From Blastomussa wellsi (Eukaryota; Cnidaria; Anthozoa; Scleractinia; Plerogyridae), in NCBI GenBank assembly GCA_947652115.1, contig OX393561.1, positions 155,907 to 219,906 on the forward strand: 64,000 bases of DNA, written 5' to 3'. The position numbers and the translations under genes are program-made. The notes below the pieces were generated by a model. The model had not been told where the DNA came from, made no database searches, and saw only the letters and a list, made by a program, of their open reading frames with translations. This document shows, piece by piece, positions 28,501 to 37,415 of this stretch (position 1 is its first letter; each line of letters opens with the position of its first letter).

Positions 28501-29627
28501 CTACGAAAATAATTGCAAGAGAAGTCGTGTATTGGCCTTCTATGATTCATGACATTGAATCTGCTATATCCTTGTGTCGGCCCTGCAACAGTGCAAGACC
28601 CCATCAACAGAAAGAACCGCTTCTAATCCATCCAGTCCCAGACCTCCCATGGTCCTTTGTGAGCGCGGACATATTTGAATGGGATGGAATGCAGTACTTG
28701 ATTCTCGTCGATTCGTACTCGGGCTGGTTCGAGATGAGTACCCTCAGAGATCTATCGTCCAAAGCTGTGATTAAGAAGATGAAGAATCACTTTGCTACCC
28801 ATGGCATTCCCTGCAAGCTGCTAACGGACAATGGTCCACAGTTTTCAAGCAGAGAGTTTCAGAGTTTCGCCGGTGAATGGAGCTTCGAGCGTGTCACCAG
28901 CAGTCCTTACTTCCCTCAGTCCAATGGTCTAGCTGAGAACGCAGTCAAGCAAGCCAAGAACCTGCTGGACAAGTGCAAAAAGGATGGCTCTGACCCCCTG
29001 CGTGGTCTTCTTAACCTCAGGAATGTTCCAAGAGATCAAACGCTAGGTTCTCCTGCTCAACGATTGATGTCCAGACGCACTAGATGTGTTCTACCCGTTG
29101 CAAAGAAACTCCTCTATCCTAGAGCGCTCAACAGCAAAGACGTATCCTCACGTTTGGAGTTGAAGCGACAACAGCAGAAGTTGTATCACGATCAGCATGC
29201 TAAACCTCTCCAACCTCTCAGTCCCCAGCAGGTTGTTCGTCTTCAGACTAACAGAGGTTACGAGAAAGTAGGCGTTGTTAAGCAGCCCACTTCGCATCCA
29301 CGATCGTACATTGTACAAGATGGAGGAAAGGAGTATAGAAGAAACCGAAGACATCTATTGCCTGTTTCAGAGCCTGCTCCTAACCCGTTTAACCATCATG
29401 CAGCAGCAGATGATGATGTGCCTCTTTCTACACCTTCTCCTGTAAAGTCACCGCCCAAGTTAACCGAGGTGCCTGTTGTACCTCAGCAGTCTCCTGCAAG
29501 GTCTCCTGCCAGACCCCAAGTTCCTACCAGACCCCAAGGATCATCCAGTGGAGAGTCCCAACCATATGTTACCAGATCTGGAAGGATGTCCAAGCCGAAT
29601 CCAAAGTATCAAGACTTTGTAACCTGA
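25563..29627 (+). CDS. Gypsy 2 Gag-Pol polyprotein
   Basis: ATG at 25563 (MADGLRKPDPLSFEGNVALN) gives 1354 residues; the frame is open from inside the LTR. Gag, then two zinc knuckles (CKNCGGSH..., CLHCGKPNHFEKVC, about residues 223-250), protease IDTGAKCNVI (about 331), reverse transcriptase with TPFGRYRFPRMPFG and the catalytic IIVDDLLVWG (about 612), RNase H with VDASKSGLGAV and TDHKPL (about 821), integrase zinc site HKGHPG...CRPCNS (about 971), Asp in SADIFEW, Asp in LTDNGPQFSS (about 1087) and Glu in SNGLAENAV (about 1124). Related to Gypsy 1 in order and layout but clearly a different family. No stops or shifts. Confidence 0.96.
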   Translation: MADGLRKPDPLSFEGNVALNWKHFVQEVEIFIAAAHGDKDDKTKAYILLNLAGREAIEKEKSFVYAPAVLNEDGTVRVQEESRESVEVLKRKFAEICDPRGNVIMERHKFNTRVQKDGEPFQSFVADLRILANTCEYGALKDELIRDKIVCGVTSAHVRKQLLKERDLTLDRAIDIGIANELSDRNNCELSAKVGDSKEEIHSVGKERKFSKRGSKKDLKIQNCKNCGGSHVAKQKSCPAFGKKCLHCGKPNHFEKVCRSKRFGEHSNNRRDGTGQRPTRRRPVDEVYPQFPADQEERLFIIDAITSKPGNKREIYCTMEINGQEVEIKIDTGAKCNVITLDLFKRIRRNENIDQTKAVQLVAYGGDTLSTLGTAYFQVYLKFMSRSLEFHVVDKPVTPLLGLSDALSLNLIQLHSEVHEVDTTDAFRAAVFDEYKDLFQGDLGNLPVVYKMRLDPNATPVVRPPRKIPLAMEDSVKAELNRMVKIGAITPVSEPTEWVSQMVAARKKDGSIRICIDPRDLNQAIRRPHHPMRTVEDVASRMPNATVFSTLDARSGFWQIKLDQESSLLTTFSTPFGRYRFPRMPFGITSASEVFQRSMEELFAGYPCAIIVDDLLVWGEGTPDHDANLKKVLQRAREVDLKLCAKKCKFRLDRVSYVGHQFTRGGLKPDEAKVTAIREMPTPADPESLRRFLGMANYLHKFISNFSDKSAPLRELLRNDTHWSWGPAQQRAFEALKADISQTPVLKYFDPSKSTTLSVDASKSGLGAVCLQDGHPVAFASRALTEAQTRYAQIEKELLAALFACKKFHDFIYGRQVIIETDHKPLTAIVSKPLHSAPARLQRMLLQLQKYNLKFVYKKGTELYVADTLSRAYTEGDSDSVDDEQIDILSFTSISSARMAELQKHTLEDPVMQKVSGFIVNGWPGKSKSVPPEIQPYFPIRDEVIVDDGIIFKGLRVVVPQSLRKEYVQQLHKGHPGVDATKIIAREVVYWPSMIHDIESAISLCRPCNSARPHQQKEPLLIHPVPDLPWSFVSADIFEWDGMQYLILVDSYSGWFEMSTLRDLSSKAVIKKMKNHFATHGIPCKLLTDNGPQFSSREFQSFAGEWSFERVTSSPYFPQSNGLAENAVKQAKNLLDKCKKDGSDPLRGLLNLRNVPRDQTLGSPAQRLMSRRTRCVLPVAKKLLYPRALNSKDVSSRLELKRQQQKLYHDQHAKPLQPLSPQQVVRLQTNRGYEKVGVVKQPTSHPRSYIVQDGGKEYRRNRRHLLPVSEPAPNPFNHHAAADDDVPLSTPSPVKSPPKLTEVPVVPQQSPARSPARPQVPTRPQGSSSGESQPYVTRSGRMSKPNPKYQDFVT

Positions 29628-29767
29628 CTATCATGAGACACTGACTTTCAATGAACTCACTCAGTCATAGGATTATAGGGTTATAACGGACTTTGACTTG
29701 TTTTTTTTTTCTATTTTGCTTGTAACTCGCTTTTCCAGTTGCAGTGTACTCATTTTGTAAAGGGGGA

Positions 29768-29922
29768 TGTAAGCATGTTATTGTAAGCGAGTGGAATGTG
29801 CGTGGAATGTGTGTATGGAATGTGTATGAGCGGTATGCTAATTTGAAGTATATATAACTTGTTGTTGGCACTTATTAAAGATTCGGTTTTTGAAACTACA
29901 CCCTGGACTCGGTCGTTCGTCA
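29768..29922 (+). repeat. 3' LTR of Gypsy 2
   Basis: 155 bp, one mismatch to the 5' LTR by eye. Confidence 0.93.
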
Positions 29923-30018
29923 GACATGAAGTTGCTTTGTTTTGAATGTCCCAGCGCGTAGCTTGCTCACCAGCAGAGTGTTATTTTGTACCATGTGACT
30001 GGGTCGTGCAAAGGGCCT

Positions 30019-30140
30019 ATGACAGACAGTGGCCGATGAGAAAGCCGTTCTTGTGGCGGATGCAGCTCGTTTATTTATTGTTTTCCTCAAAACGTGACTG
30101 CATCTTACATATCGTAATGTAATTCATTAAACAATAAAAA
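30019..30140 (+). repeat. Duplicate of the GPCR 1 upstream region
   Basis: GACAGACAGTGGCCGATGAG and the following ~100 bp match 23470-23600 with scattered differences (e.g. AAAGCCGTTCTTGTGGCGGA against AAAGCCGTTCATGTGGCGGA). No GPCR coding follows; the match ends near 30135. Confidence 0.75.
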
Positions 30141-30189
30141 ATTGCGATAAAATATTCTCTAAAAAGCTGAACGACGTTTCGACGTTTTC

Positions 30190-30575
30190 ATAGCATCATT
30201 ATCAAGTCAAAAAAGTTAAGTAACAAGAACAATAACTGCTAATTAAGCCAGTAACCAAGAAAAAGTGTTACTGGTTAAACAAAAAGTTTTGCATGTATTG
30301 AGTCAGTCTGGGTATTCAAACTAGGCTTGAGGTTCTTGATATAAAGCATTTCGAATACTAAGCAATCAAATTTGCTCTGATACTTTCTCAAAATAATTAA
30401 AATGGCTCTCATTAAGAGGGTGGTTACTCCCGTGAGCTTCAAGAAAATGTTTCCCAATTGCCGAGTTTTTTTGCTCAGCAACGCGTTGAAAAAGGTTTCT
30501 GGCTGTATAGCCGACATAATCTGCATCGAACAGGTCACATGAAAAAAAAATGGTATACAACGTACGAATCAAGTG
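30190..30575 (-). mobile_element. Penelope-like relic, second family
   Basis: Minus-strand frames give CDLFDADYVGYTARNLFQRV, AIGKHFLEAHG and, after a frameshift, SKFDCLVFEMLYIKNLKPSL and a final SIHAKLFV: the two halves of a GIY-YIG domain (YVGYTAR.. with Glu in the FEM block). Different from the KLYIGETGRR family elsewhere in the window. Downstream (30160-30225) lies a hammerhead-like but poorly pairing motif with CGAAACGTC on the minus strand. Confidence 0.65.
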
Positions 30576-32195
30576 AACGATATTTCGCTTCTCATAAAGA
30601 CGACAAGAACTTGCTTTCTTTGTTTCTTCCAGATTGTGCTTTCGCTTCTAACCTGTCTTCAAGTCTAAATCCGATTTTTTTGTCTTTATTTTTCCGATTT
30701 ATAACAACTGGACTAATTTTTCTCTCTGAAAACTATTCGTTTAGCATAAAACTGAACTTCAAAGTTTGCTCAGCCTTGCTGTTCGCTCGTGCGCACTTCA
30801 ATGGTTTTCCCGCGTCAAAAGGCTAAGCGTAATCTGATTGAAGGAAAATCATCGGATGATGGAACGTGAACCAATCAGCTCCAGGGCCGTTGAAGGTCAT
30901 TTGCGGTCCGCAGAGCGTGTGTTTTAGAGGCCGGATTTCAATTTGGCTGCGTATATTGATAATAATGATGATTGGTTTAACAAAACGTATGGCCTTAAAA
31001 GAGCTCGGTCACGGATGACAAAGTTTGAAAAGTTTAGCCTAAATTTCTAAAATTTGTTAATTACAATCCTTCTCAATCTTCCTCATACAAAGCCATCCTT
31101 GATTCTTCCTAGTTTATTGGTTTTCTTGGAGCTCAACAAACGAGATTGTGGATATCGTGGAGAAATAATTCCCTTCCGACGCCGGTCCTCGAAAAATAGG
31201 CACGGATGTGTTTGGCGACTATCTCCCGACGGCCAGGTGAAGTTTTGAGGCGATCGAAGCCTTTGGAAGGGATTTATGGCCGTTTTTCGTCACTGAGTTT
31301 GGTCGCAGTTCGAATTCGAGTGCCCCTACCTTGAAAAGGTATATATAGAGAAGAAACCTTAGGAAGTAAAACTACACTAAATCGCTCCAGATCATTTAAA
31401 AAACCATACAGAACACAAAGAAAGCAACGCAGGAGTTCAGCTGAGCGGTTTTTGATGTAATTTAACGGTTAATTTATCGTATTTTTCGGATTTATTTCTT
31501 TCCCCATACAAATCCTTCTAGATATGCAAATCGCTCGAGTTACGTACAATCCAAAGGTCAACATAAGAGCTGCTCATGTATCGAACTTGGGCTACCTGTG
31601 GTCTTACTAAAACACATTTTGCCCTCCCATTTTCACTGCTCATACGGTACAAAAGAATATGTACTTCGTATTCCCATGTACCATACGAAATGCAGTACCA
31701 TGGCTTGACACCTCCTCCCCCTCCTTCCCCACCTGCACAATGTTTAACAAATCAACCACATTTTTCCAAGTTCTGCACTCTTTCAATACCGAGAAAGCCG
31801 TATTATATTGAGAATCCGCCAATCTGATTGGCTTTCTCATCGCGAGTACGTTGATCGCTGAAAAAAGGTAAAAACAAAAACAAAATAAAACTGTATACTA
31901 AAGCAATTAAACTACTCGCCCTCGTTTTGTACGAACAATAGACAACTAGGTCGCGCCTTGTTGATCATTCACTTATGGAACACACTTCGTCCAAGTTAAA
32001 TACACTATAGCAATGGAGGAAAAATACAGGCGAGTGGTTTCACTGTACGGGGTCGGTCATGTTTGTGACGTCATGATTATATTCTAAACCAACCAAGGTA
32101 AAATGTGTCACAAACATGTCCAGACATATGCGAATTTGGGATGCTAGTTGTTAAAACAGTTTAATCTTAAACATCTCTTTGTGTGTAAATAAAGT
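30576..32195. other. Intergenic, no gene recognised
   Basis: Several short open frames but none with protein-like features. The segment 31140-31260 (CGACTATCTCCCGACGGCC) looks like dispersed repeat sequence. Nothing else supported. Confidence 0.4.
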
Positions 32196-32870
32196 TTATG
32201 TTTCGTTGACAACTACCTCAATATACTTTATACCAACTCTCTCTATGCTGTCACCTTTATATACCTCTAGAGAAAGTCCCTTGCTGAACATGAGTCGGTG
32301 ACTATACCCAGTCTCTTTGGTAAGCCCTCCGTCGTGCGCAGTGTAGCATGAGCCCCAACGTTCATCCAGCTTCAGGGTGAAAGCAAAGCGGCCAGGGTAG
32401 TGGGGGTCATTTGTTCTGGGATATTTGTACTCGATATGCCTTATGGATGACAAAGAAGATACTCCTGGGATACCCTCTAATCCGTAACAAGGAGCGTGGT
32501 CGGGATAATTGCCCTTATCACACACTTGAAAGCCCACAAATCGACTGCCATCCGAAATGCCATATCTTATATCACTGTCAAATGCATTTCCAATATGGAC
32601 ATCATGCGCAGCCGTTATCTCCACTGTTAAATGGATTGAGTCTAGCAGAACTCCAGCAGCGACCAAAGGGATTTTGAGGAGAGCTGCTTCTTTTACTGAG
32701 CCCGCGTTGAATGTAATTTGAGCGGCAGATGTGGCATGTTGGCAGTTAATGAAAGACGCGTGCCTCTTAAGCCACAAGGGAGTCATGTGGAAGATCTTGA
32801 AAAATCCCTTAAAAGGAAATCTCAACTTGTTAGTAAGAAAGACCATATTAAAAGAGCTAAGAATAGCCAT
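32196..32870 (-). CDS. Unassigned protein or terminal exon (up to 224 residues)
   Basis: The C-terminal ~160 residues look like real protein: balanced composition, alternating strand-like segments (VLLDSIHLTVEITAAHDVHI, DIRYGISDGSRFVGFQVCDK), CYGLEG, and RFAFTLKLDERWGSCYTAHD, ending at 32196. The pattern suggests a beta-sandwich domain with four Cys. The N-terminal ~40 residues are less convincing and may be intron or untranslated sequence read through. I do not recognise the family and cannot place an intron with certainty. No transposon likeness, so possibly a host gene exon. Confidence 0.5.
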   Translation of the reverse strand: MAILSSFNMVFLTNKLRFPFKGFFKIFHMTPLWLKRHASFINCQHATSAAQITFNAGSVKEAALLKIPLVAAGVLLDSIHLTVEITAAHDVHIGNAFDSDIRYGISDGSRFVGFQVCDKGNYPDHAPCYGLEGIPGVSSLSSIRHIEYKYPRTNDPHYPGRFAFTLKLDERWGSCYTAHDGGLTKETGYSHRLMFSKGLSLEVYKGDSIERVGIKYIEVVVNET

Positions 32871-33533
32871 ATCTTAAGTGCTCGATTGTGTTTTAAAAGA
32901 TTTCAGCTGTAATGACTATTTGCTTTCTACTTGTTATTCCATTCTATCTCTTGACTTTACAGAAAAGTTATCCTCATAATAATGGTAACCACGTATTTTC
33001 TACGATACTAGCCATCAACAATCACTTAGCAGCAGTGCCGGAAATACAACAACAACAACAACAGCTTTTATATCCCTTATTTTTTAATTAAATTAAATTA
33101 CAGTAACATTAAATAATAATTAAATTAAGAATAAGGGTAAAAGACAACCTGAAATAACCTGAAATAGTTATAAATGCCAGGTTGCCAGTTAATTATATAT
33201 ATATTACAATTTGAAGTCGGTAGCCAACTAAAGTAAACACACACAAGCACATTAAATACCAGAATTGGAAAAGAACAGGACACACAAGTATGAAGAAATA
33301 AATAAAGAAGGCTAACAAAAAACTAAAACAAGAGCGGTTTTTGGCGGAGCACAAAACCATGCTCCCGCCATCTTCACCGACCGCTGACCGAAATAGAAAA
33401 ATGGTTTGCAAAACTGTTCTCGTGAGCAGCTGTCTATGATCCGCCAACTATACCGTGAGTGCGTAAACTAGAATGGTGATCGATCCATTAAAGTTATACT
33501 ACAATGAAAAAATGTTGTTCTCGTTCATGTTTG
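32871..33533. other. Intergenic, no gene recognised
   Basis: A/T-rich with a short ACAACAACA run near 33049 and ATTAAATTA repeats (33088-33130). No coding region supported. Confidence 0.4.
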
Positions 33534-34630
33534 GCAAAATGCAACATGAAAATTGCTGCGCCTCAATTTTCGAAAGTCCGTTTTTTAAACGTTGAATTCT
33601 TGTTTAAACTGTCTACCGTTACCAAATTCGACGTCAGCCGAGTTGCATTAACCCCTTGCCTACCAGAGCCAAACACCCTGACCGACAGGCGGCCATGTTG
33701 AATTTTTAACGAAATTCTAAATTTGGCTAAGAAATAGCATCCTTTAGCGTAAAATATTAAAATCCACCTAGATTAAGCATTTCAAATGACTCAAAGAGTT
33801 AGCAGGCTAACAATGATTGCCTTGCACTGCTCCTCTGCGAACTCCTTGTGCCACGTGCATTTGGACGTTCATGTTCTTCCATTGGAGCTTCTTTGCCACT
33901 TTCAACTTCTTCGAAAAAACCTTGGGCTCACGATCTTTAGAATCACTTGGTTCAAATTCACTTTCACTAAAAGCGCTGACATCAGAGTCTCAATTGGGGA
34001 CAAAATTCAGAAATAGCTTCCTCTGTATTCATTCTGCATGATCGTGGATAAGCCGCCATTTTGAAAATTTATCAAACAAAACAAAAATGGATAACCAATT
34101 CCATTGCGTCAACGGTCTTACAAAAGTAGTGCCAGACCTTTCTCAACAACCTGGGATGATTTGTTCAAGGCACCGTGAACAACCGGGCTCTCAGTGATTT
34201 TCTTTGTTTGAGGACGTCTATATACGTCCTCGGTCGTTGCGTGACAACTCACAGGACATATATATACGTCCTTGGCAGGCAGAGGGTTCTCACTAGCGCA
34301 TAATCCTCCAGTGACCTCAGCTGTTGTTATTACACTGGGTATGACCCTAATTGGTTGAACGGCTTGAACTTATGCTTATGTCGGCCCCGTTCTCACTTGT
34401 GAAATCTGCGACATAAGCATAAGCATAAGCACAAGCTGACTTAAGAAAAATATGTTCGTTTTTCTTATGCTTATGCTTATTCTTATGTCGCGGGTGTTCT
34501 CACTTGCTTAATCTTATGTTATGCTTATGCTTGTGCTTATGCTTAATGGCGGACAGTTTAAACAAGAATTCGTCGTTCAAAAAAGGACTTATTTCAAAAA
34601 TTGAGGCGCAATAATTTGCATGGTGCATTC
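33534..34630. repeat. Inverted-repeat element of about 1.1 kb with nested repeats
   Basis: Outer arms 33534-33613 (…GCGCCTCAATTTTCGAAAGT…TGAATTCTTGTTTAAACTGTC) and 34550-34630 are inverted relatives. Inside is a GCATAAGCATAAGC-type inverted run (34371-34548), and a pair TTAACCCCTTGCCTACC (33648) / GGCAGGCAGAGGGTT (34275) like the ends of another small element. No coding region. Confidence 0.5.
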
Positions 34631-35075
34631 CGACTTTCGTGGTCCAATCACATCAGCGAACTATGCAGAAAGATATCTTCGGCAATCGGTGCCTAAGGCG
34701 TATTAGGCCTCTCATTTCTCAATCCACTGCAGTACAAATATATACGCTTTAATCCAACCTCATTTTGATTACTACTACTACTTACCAAATTTAAAATCGG
34801 AATCGAAAGAGAAAGAGAACAAAAGTCTTGGCTTGCGCACTTTGCGCACTGGTTTAGCCATCTACATTTTGACTTTGCGAGCCAACTATTCGATACTTTG
34901 CCTGTTTTCTCCCTGAAACACGTGATGTGGCAGCGCGTGATTCGGGGGGGGGGGGGGTTGGGCGGTCAGGTTCGAAGCACGAAACTTTATAAAGCATGGG
35001 TTTTATTGCATTTTATTTGAGCTGGCTTTCTGGCTGGTTTCATATAGAACTGCTATACCTACTGACAAGTTCAGA
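34631..35075. other. Intergenic, no gene recognised
   Basis: Contains a G run (about 34946-34959). No coding sequence supported. Confidence 0.4.
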
Positions 35076-35232
35076 AGTAAAGCTGGGGTTTAATGAATAA
35101 CACCTGATCTTCAGCCCTTTATTTGCCTAATTTAAACCCCCCAACGTCCGAAAATTCGTCCGTTGGGTGTTTTAAATTAGGTAAATAAATGTCTGAAGAT
35201 CAGGTGTGTATTCATTAAACCCCAGCTTTACT
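35076..35232. repeat. Palindrome of Polinton-type terminal repeats (left edge of Polinton B)
   Basis: Arms meet near 35154: AGTAAAGCTGGGGTTTAATG on the left and CATTAAACCCCAGCTTTACT on the right; the right extends three more bases (ACT). Same layout as the 16883 and 39972 palindromes but different sequence. The polymerase N-terminus begins about 200 bp to the right. Confidence 0.8.
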
Positions 35233-37165
35233 ACTGGCAGCGAGGGAGGTGGAGGGGGTGCCGGGGTGGCAGCGGCACAGCTGTCGCAGAACCCTCTTCG
35301 TCCTTTTGTGTGAGCAAAGCTGATGGCAACCAATTAGAGCTTTGAATGCCAGTCATTATATAAAGTCACGCAACAATTAGAGATTTGCACACTAGTTTTA
35401 AAAGCAACACAATTATTTTCTCGCCCATTATACAAAGTTGGCGATGGCTGCAAAGGAAATTGGACCAACGTGGCAGGATTTAGAACAAGCACTAGCGAAA
35501 ATTGATCCAGAAGCATTTGCAAAAATGTTAGAACAAATAAAACCAGAAACTCGGAATGTGTTAGATGAGCGCACACCCCCGGAAGCCGTAGAGCGACAAA
35601 TAAAACCTCTACTTCCAACCCCATACCAACCAAGAGCGCCCCCAAGGCCAAGGGGGGAAAGAAAAACGAAAAGCATTCTGAAGGAGTTTGATCCAATCCC
35701 TGCCCAGAAAGTCAAATCGAGGGAGAACTACCGACTAAACATTGAACAACTCTTAAATCTAGAACCAGAGGTTGAGGGAAGAATGGAAGAAGAGCGGCGT
35801 TTCATAAGATGGACGACAAACCAAGGGCTGGAAGAAAACCTCACAGATTATTTTATGGAAAAGATTCGAGAGAGAGTAAACACATCCATGTATCTGAGGC
35901 ACAACTATTCTTATTGGTTGGAAAACATCGAAGAAGGAACCCTCATCTTGTTTTATAAAAACTCCGGGGGTCGCCTTGGATCAGAGAACTGTCTGAAGCG
36001 GAAAACTGGTTGAATAAAAAGGAGGAGGCGCGTCTGGAAGTTACTGAAATCGAAACACCGAACACAAAGTGGGCGTTCAGGGGCTTTTAAGATGTCTATG
36101 TAAAGGTTGTGCTTGACCGCCAGCCTTTGTTGGGCACAGGCCCCTTGCAAGACTGGCTGCGCAACCAGGCTCGAGGGCGTGCTGTACCAATGGTGGCGCT
36201 GGATACCTATCGCGATAATTTGTGTCTCTGGCGCTGCATTGCTGTGCACCGAGGCTCGCTACCACATCGAAGTACAGCAGCAGCGCGTGAGCTTGCCAGG
36301 AGAAAGGAAACTCCGAGCTGGTCCAAACGACAGTCCAAAAACATCTCTAGATGAATTAGATAAGGTTGAAAGGCATCTCAACCAGGGGGTAAGTTTTTCA
36401 GATTGGCTCGGCATAAAGGTTTATGAGCCTGAGAGGGAAGAAGACAACGAAGTGGTTTGGCATCTAAGAAGAAACCCGCCGGCCAAGCTGACAAACATTC
36501 TGACAATCGGTATTTACGAGGGGCATGCCTTTGTCATAAAAGACATAGCAAAGCTTAAGAAAATATATGAATGTGTTCATTGCCGTGCGAGATTCATAAA
36601 TGCTGACCATCGTCAACGGAACGCCCCAAGGTGTGCCCAAGGGAATACGATAATTGAATGCCCGGGCGAAAAAGTCGAAGCCCCGCAGACAGCATTCCAG
36701 AAGGCTTTCTATCCAAAACATAGAGCTTCCCCAGAATCGCTACGGTGGCAAGAAGCCAAGCGGCGGAAAATTCACATCCACCACGCAATGTGTGGACACG
36801 GAGGCGAGAGGTGGGTTGAGGGGGCACCAGTCGACGGTTACAACCCAGAAACAAAGATCATATTTCAATATCACGGCTGCCACTGGCACGGCTGCCGAAA
36901 ATGTTACCCGCACGAACGAGACAAAATAATAACCCACGACCAAACACGCGAAGACAGGTTCATGGCCACAAGGAGGCGCACAACAGCGCTCCGGAAGGCC
37001 GGCTACCATGTAATCGAGGCTTGGACGTGTGAAGTTGGGGAAATGGACGCCGACCCCCCGCAGGCCAAAACAAAAAAGCTACCCGCACGCGATCTTGTAC
37101 GATTTCGAGGCGTACGGCGACAATAATAAGCGGAAGGAGCCCACGACCAGGCTAACGATGGAGAA

Positions 37166-37415
37166 TATAATTTGGTTTTATCAACTGGGTTGATAATGTC
37201 AATTGGCCACCGTAAAGAGATTCAAGAGCTGACGTTTCGAGCGTTAGCCCTTCGTCGGCGCCAAGGGCTAACGCTCGTAACGTCAGCTCTTGAATCTCTT
37301 TACGGTGGCCAATTGACATTATCAACCCAGTTGATAAAACCAAATTATATTGTTATACTTCCCACCGACGCAGCACCACAGTTTCTTTCGAAACTTAACC
37401 CCCCCCCCCCCCCCC
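37166..37415. mobile_element. Head-to-head Penelope terminal repeats inserted in the polymerase gene
   Basis: A near-perfect palindrome (about 37165-37350) of two Penelope ends, each with CAATTGGCCACCGTAAAGAG-type text and a hammerhead-like core, followed by CCCACCGACGCAGCACCA and a run of about 18 C. Flanked by a likely target duplication: CTAACGATGGAGAAT (37152) and CTAACGATCAAGAAC (37416). Confidence 0.75.
37228..37258 (-). ncRNA. Hammerhead-like core, minus-strand arm
   Basis: Minus strand: CCGACGA, GGGC-TAAC-GCTC, CGAAAC, GTCAGC. The opposite arm (37262-37290) has GTAA in place of GAAA and would be dead. Confidence 0.5.

Larger units (their letters stand above)
25334..29927 (+). mobile_element. 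Complete Ty3/Gypsy LTR retrotransposon 2
   Basis: LTRs 25339-25493 and 29768-29922, both 155 bp, TG...CA, one visible difference (GTGTGTGTGG against GTGTGTATGG). Target duplication GACAT (25334-25338, 29923-29927). Primer site TGGTGTCAGGAGTGGGA follows the left LTR; purine tract AAAGGGGGA precedes the right one. Inserted into a short inverted-repeat element. Recent. Confidence 0.97.
25267..30017. mobile_element. Short TA-flanked inverted-repeat element split by Gypsy 2
   Basis: Left half 25267-25338 (GGCCCTTTGCACGACCCAGT...) and right half 29923-30017 (...ACTGGGTCGTGCAAAGGGCC) are inverted copies, with TA on both outer edges (25265-25266, 30018-30019). Without the retrotransposon the unit is about 165 bp, MITE-sized. 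Confidence 0.8.

Noticed and set aside
35334..35715. Minus-strand frames of 120 and 95 residues
   Set aside because: Antisense to the polymerase N-terminus.
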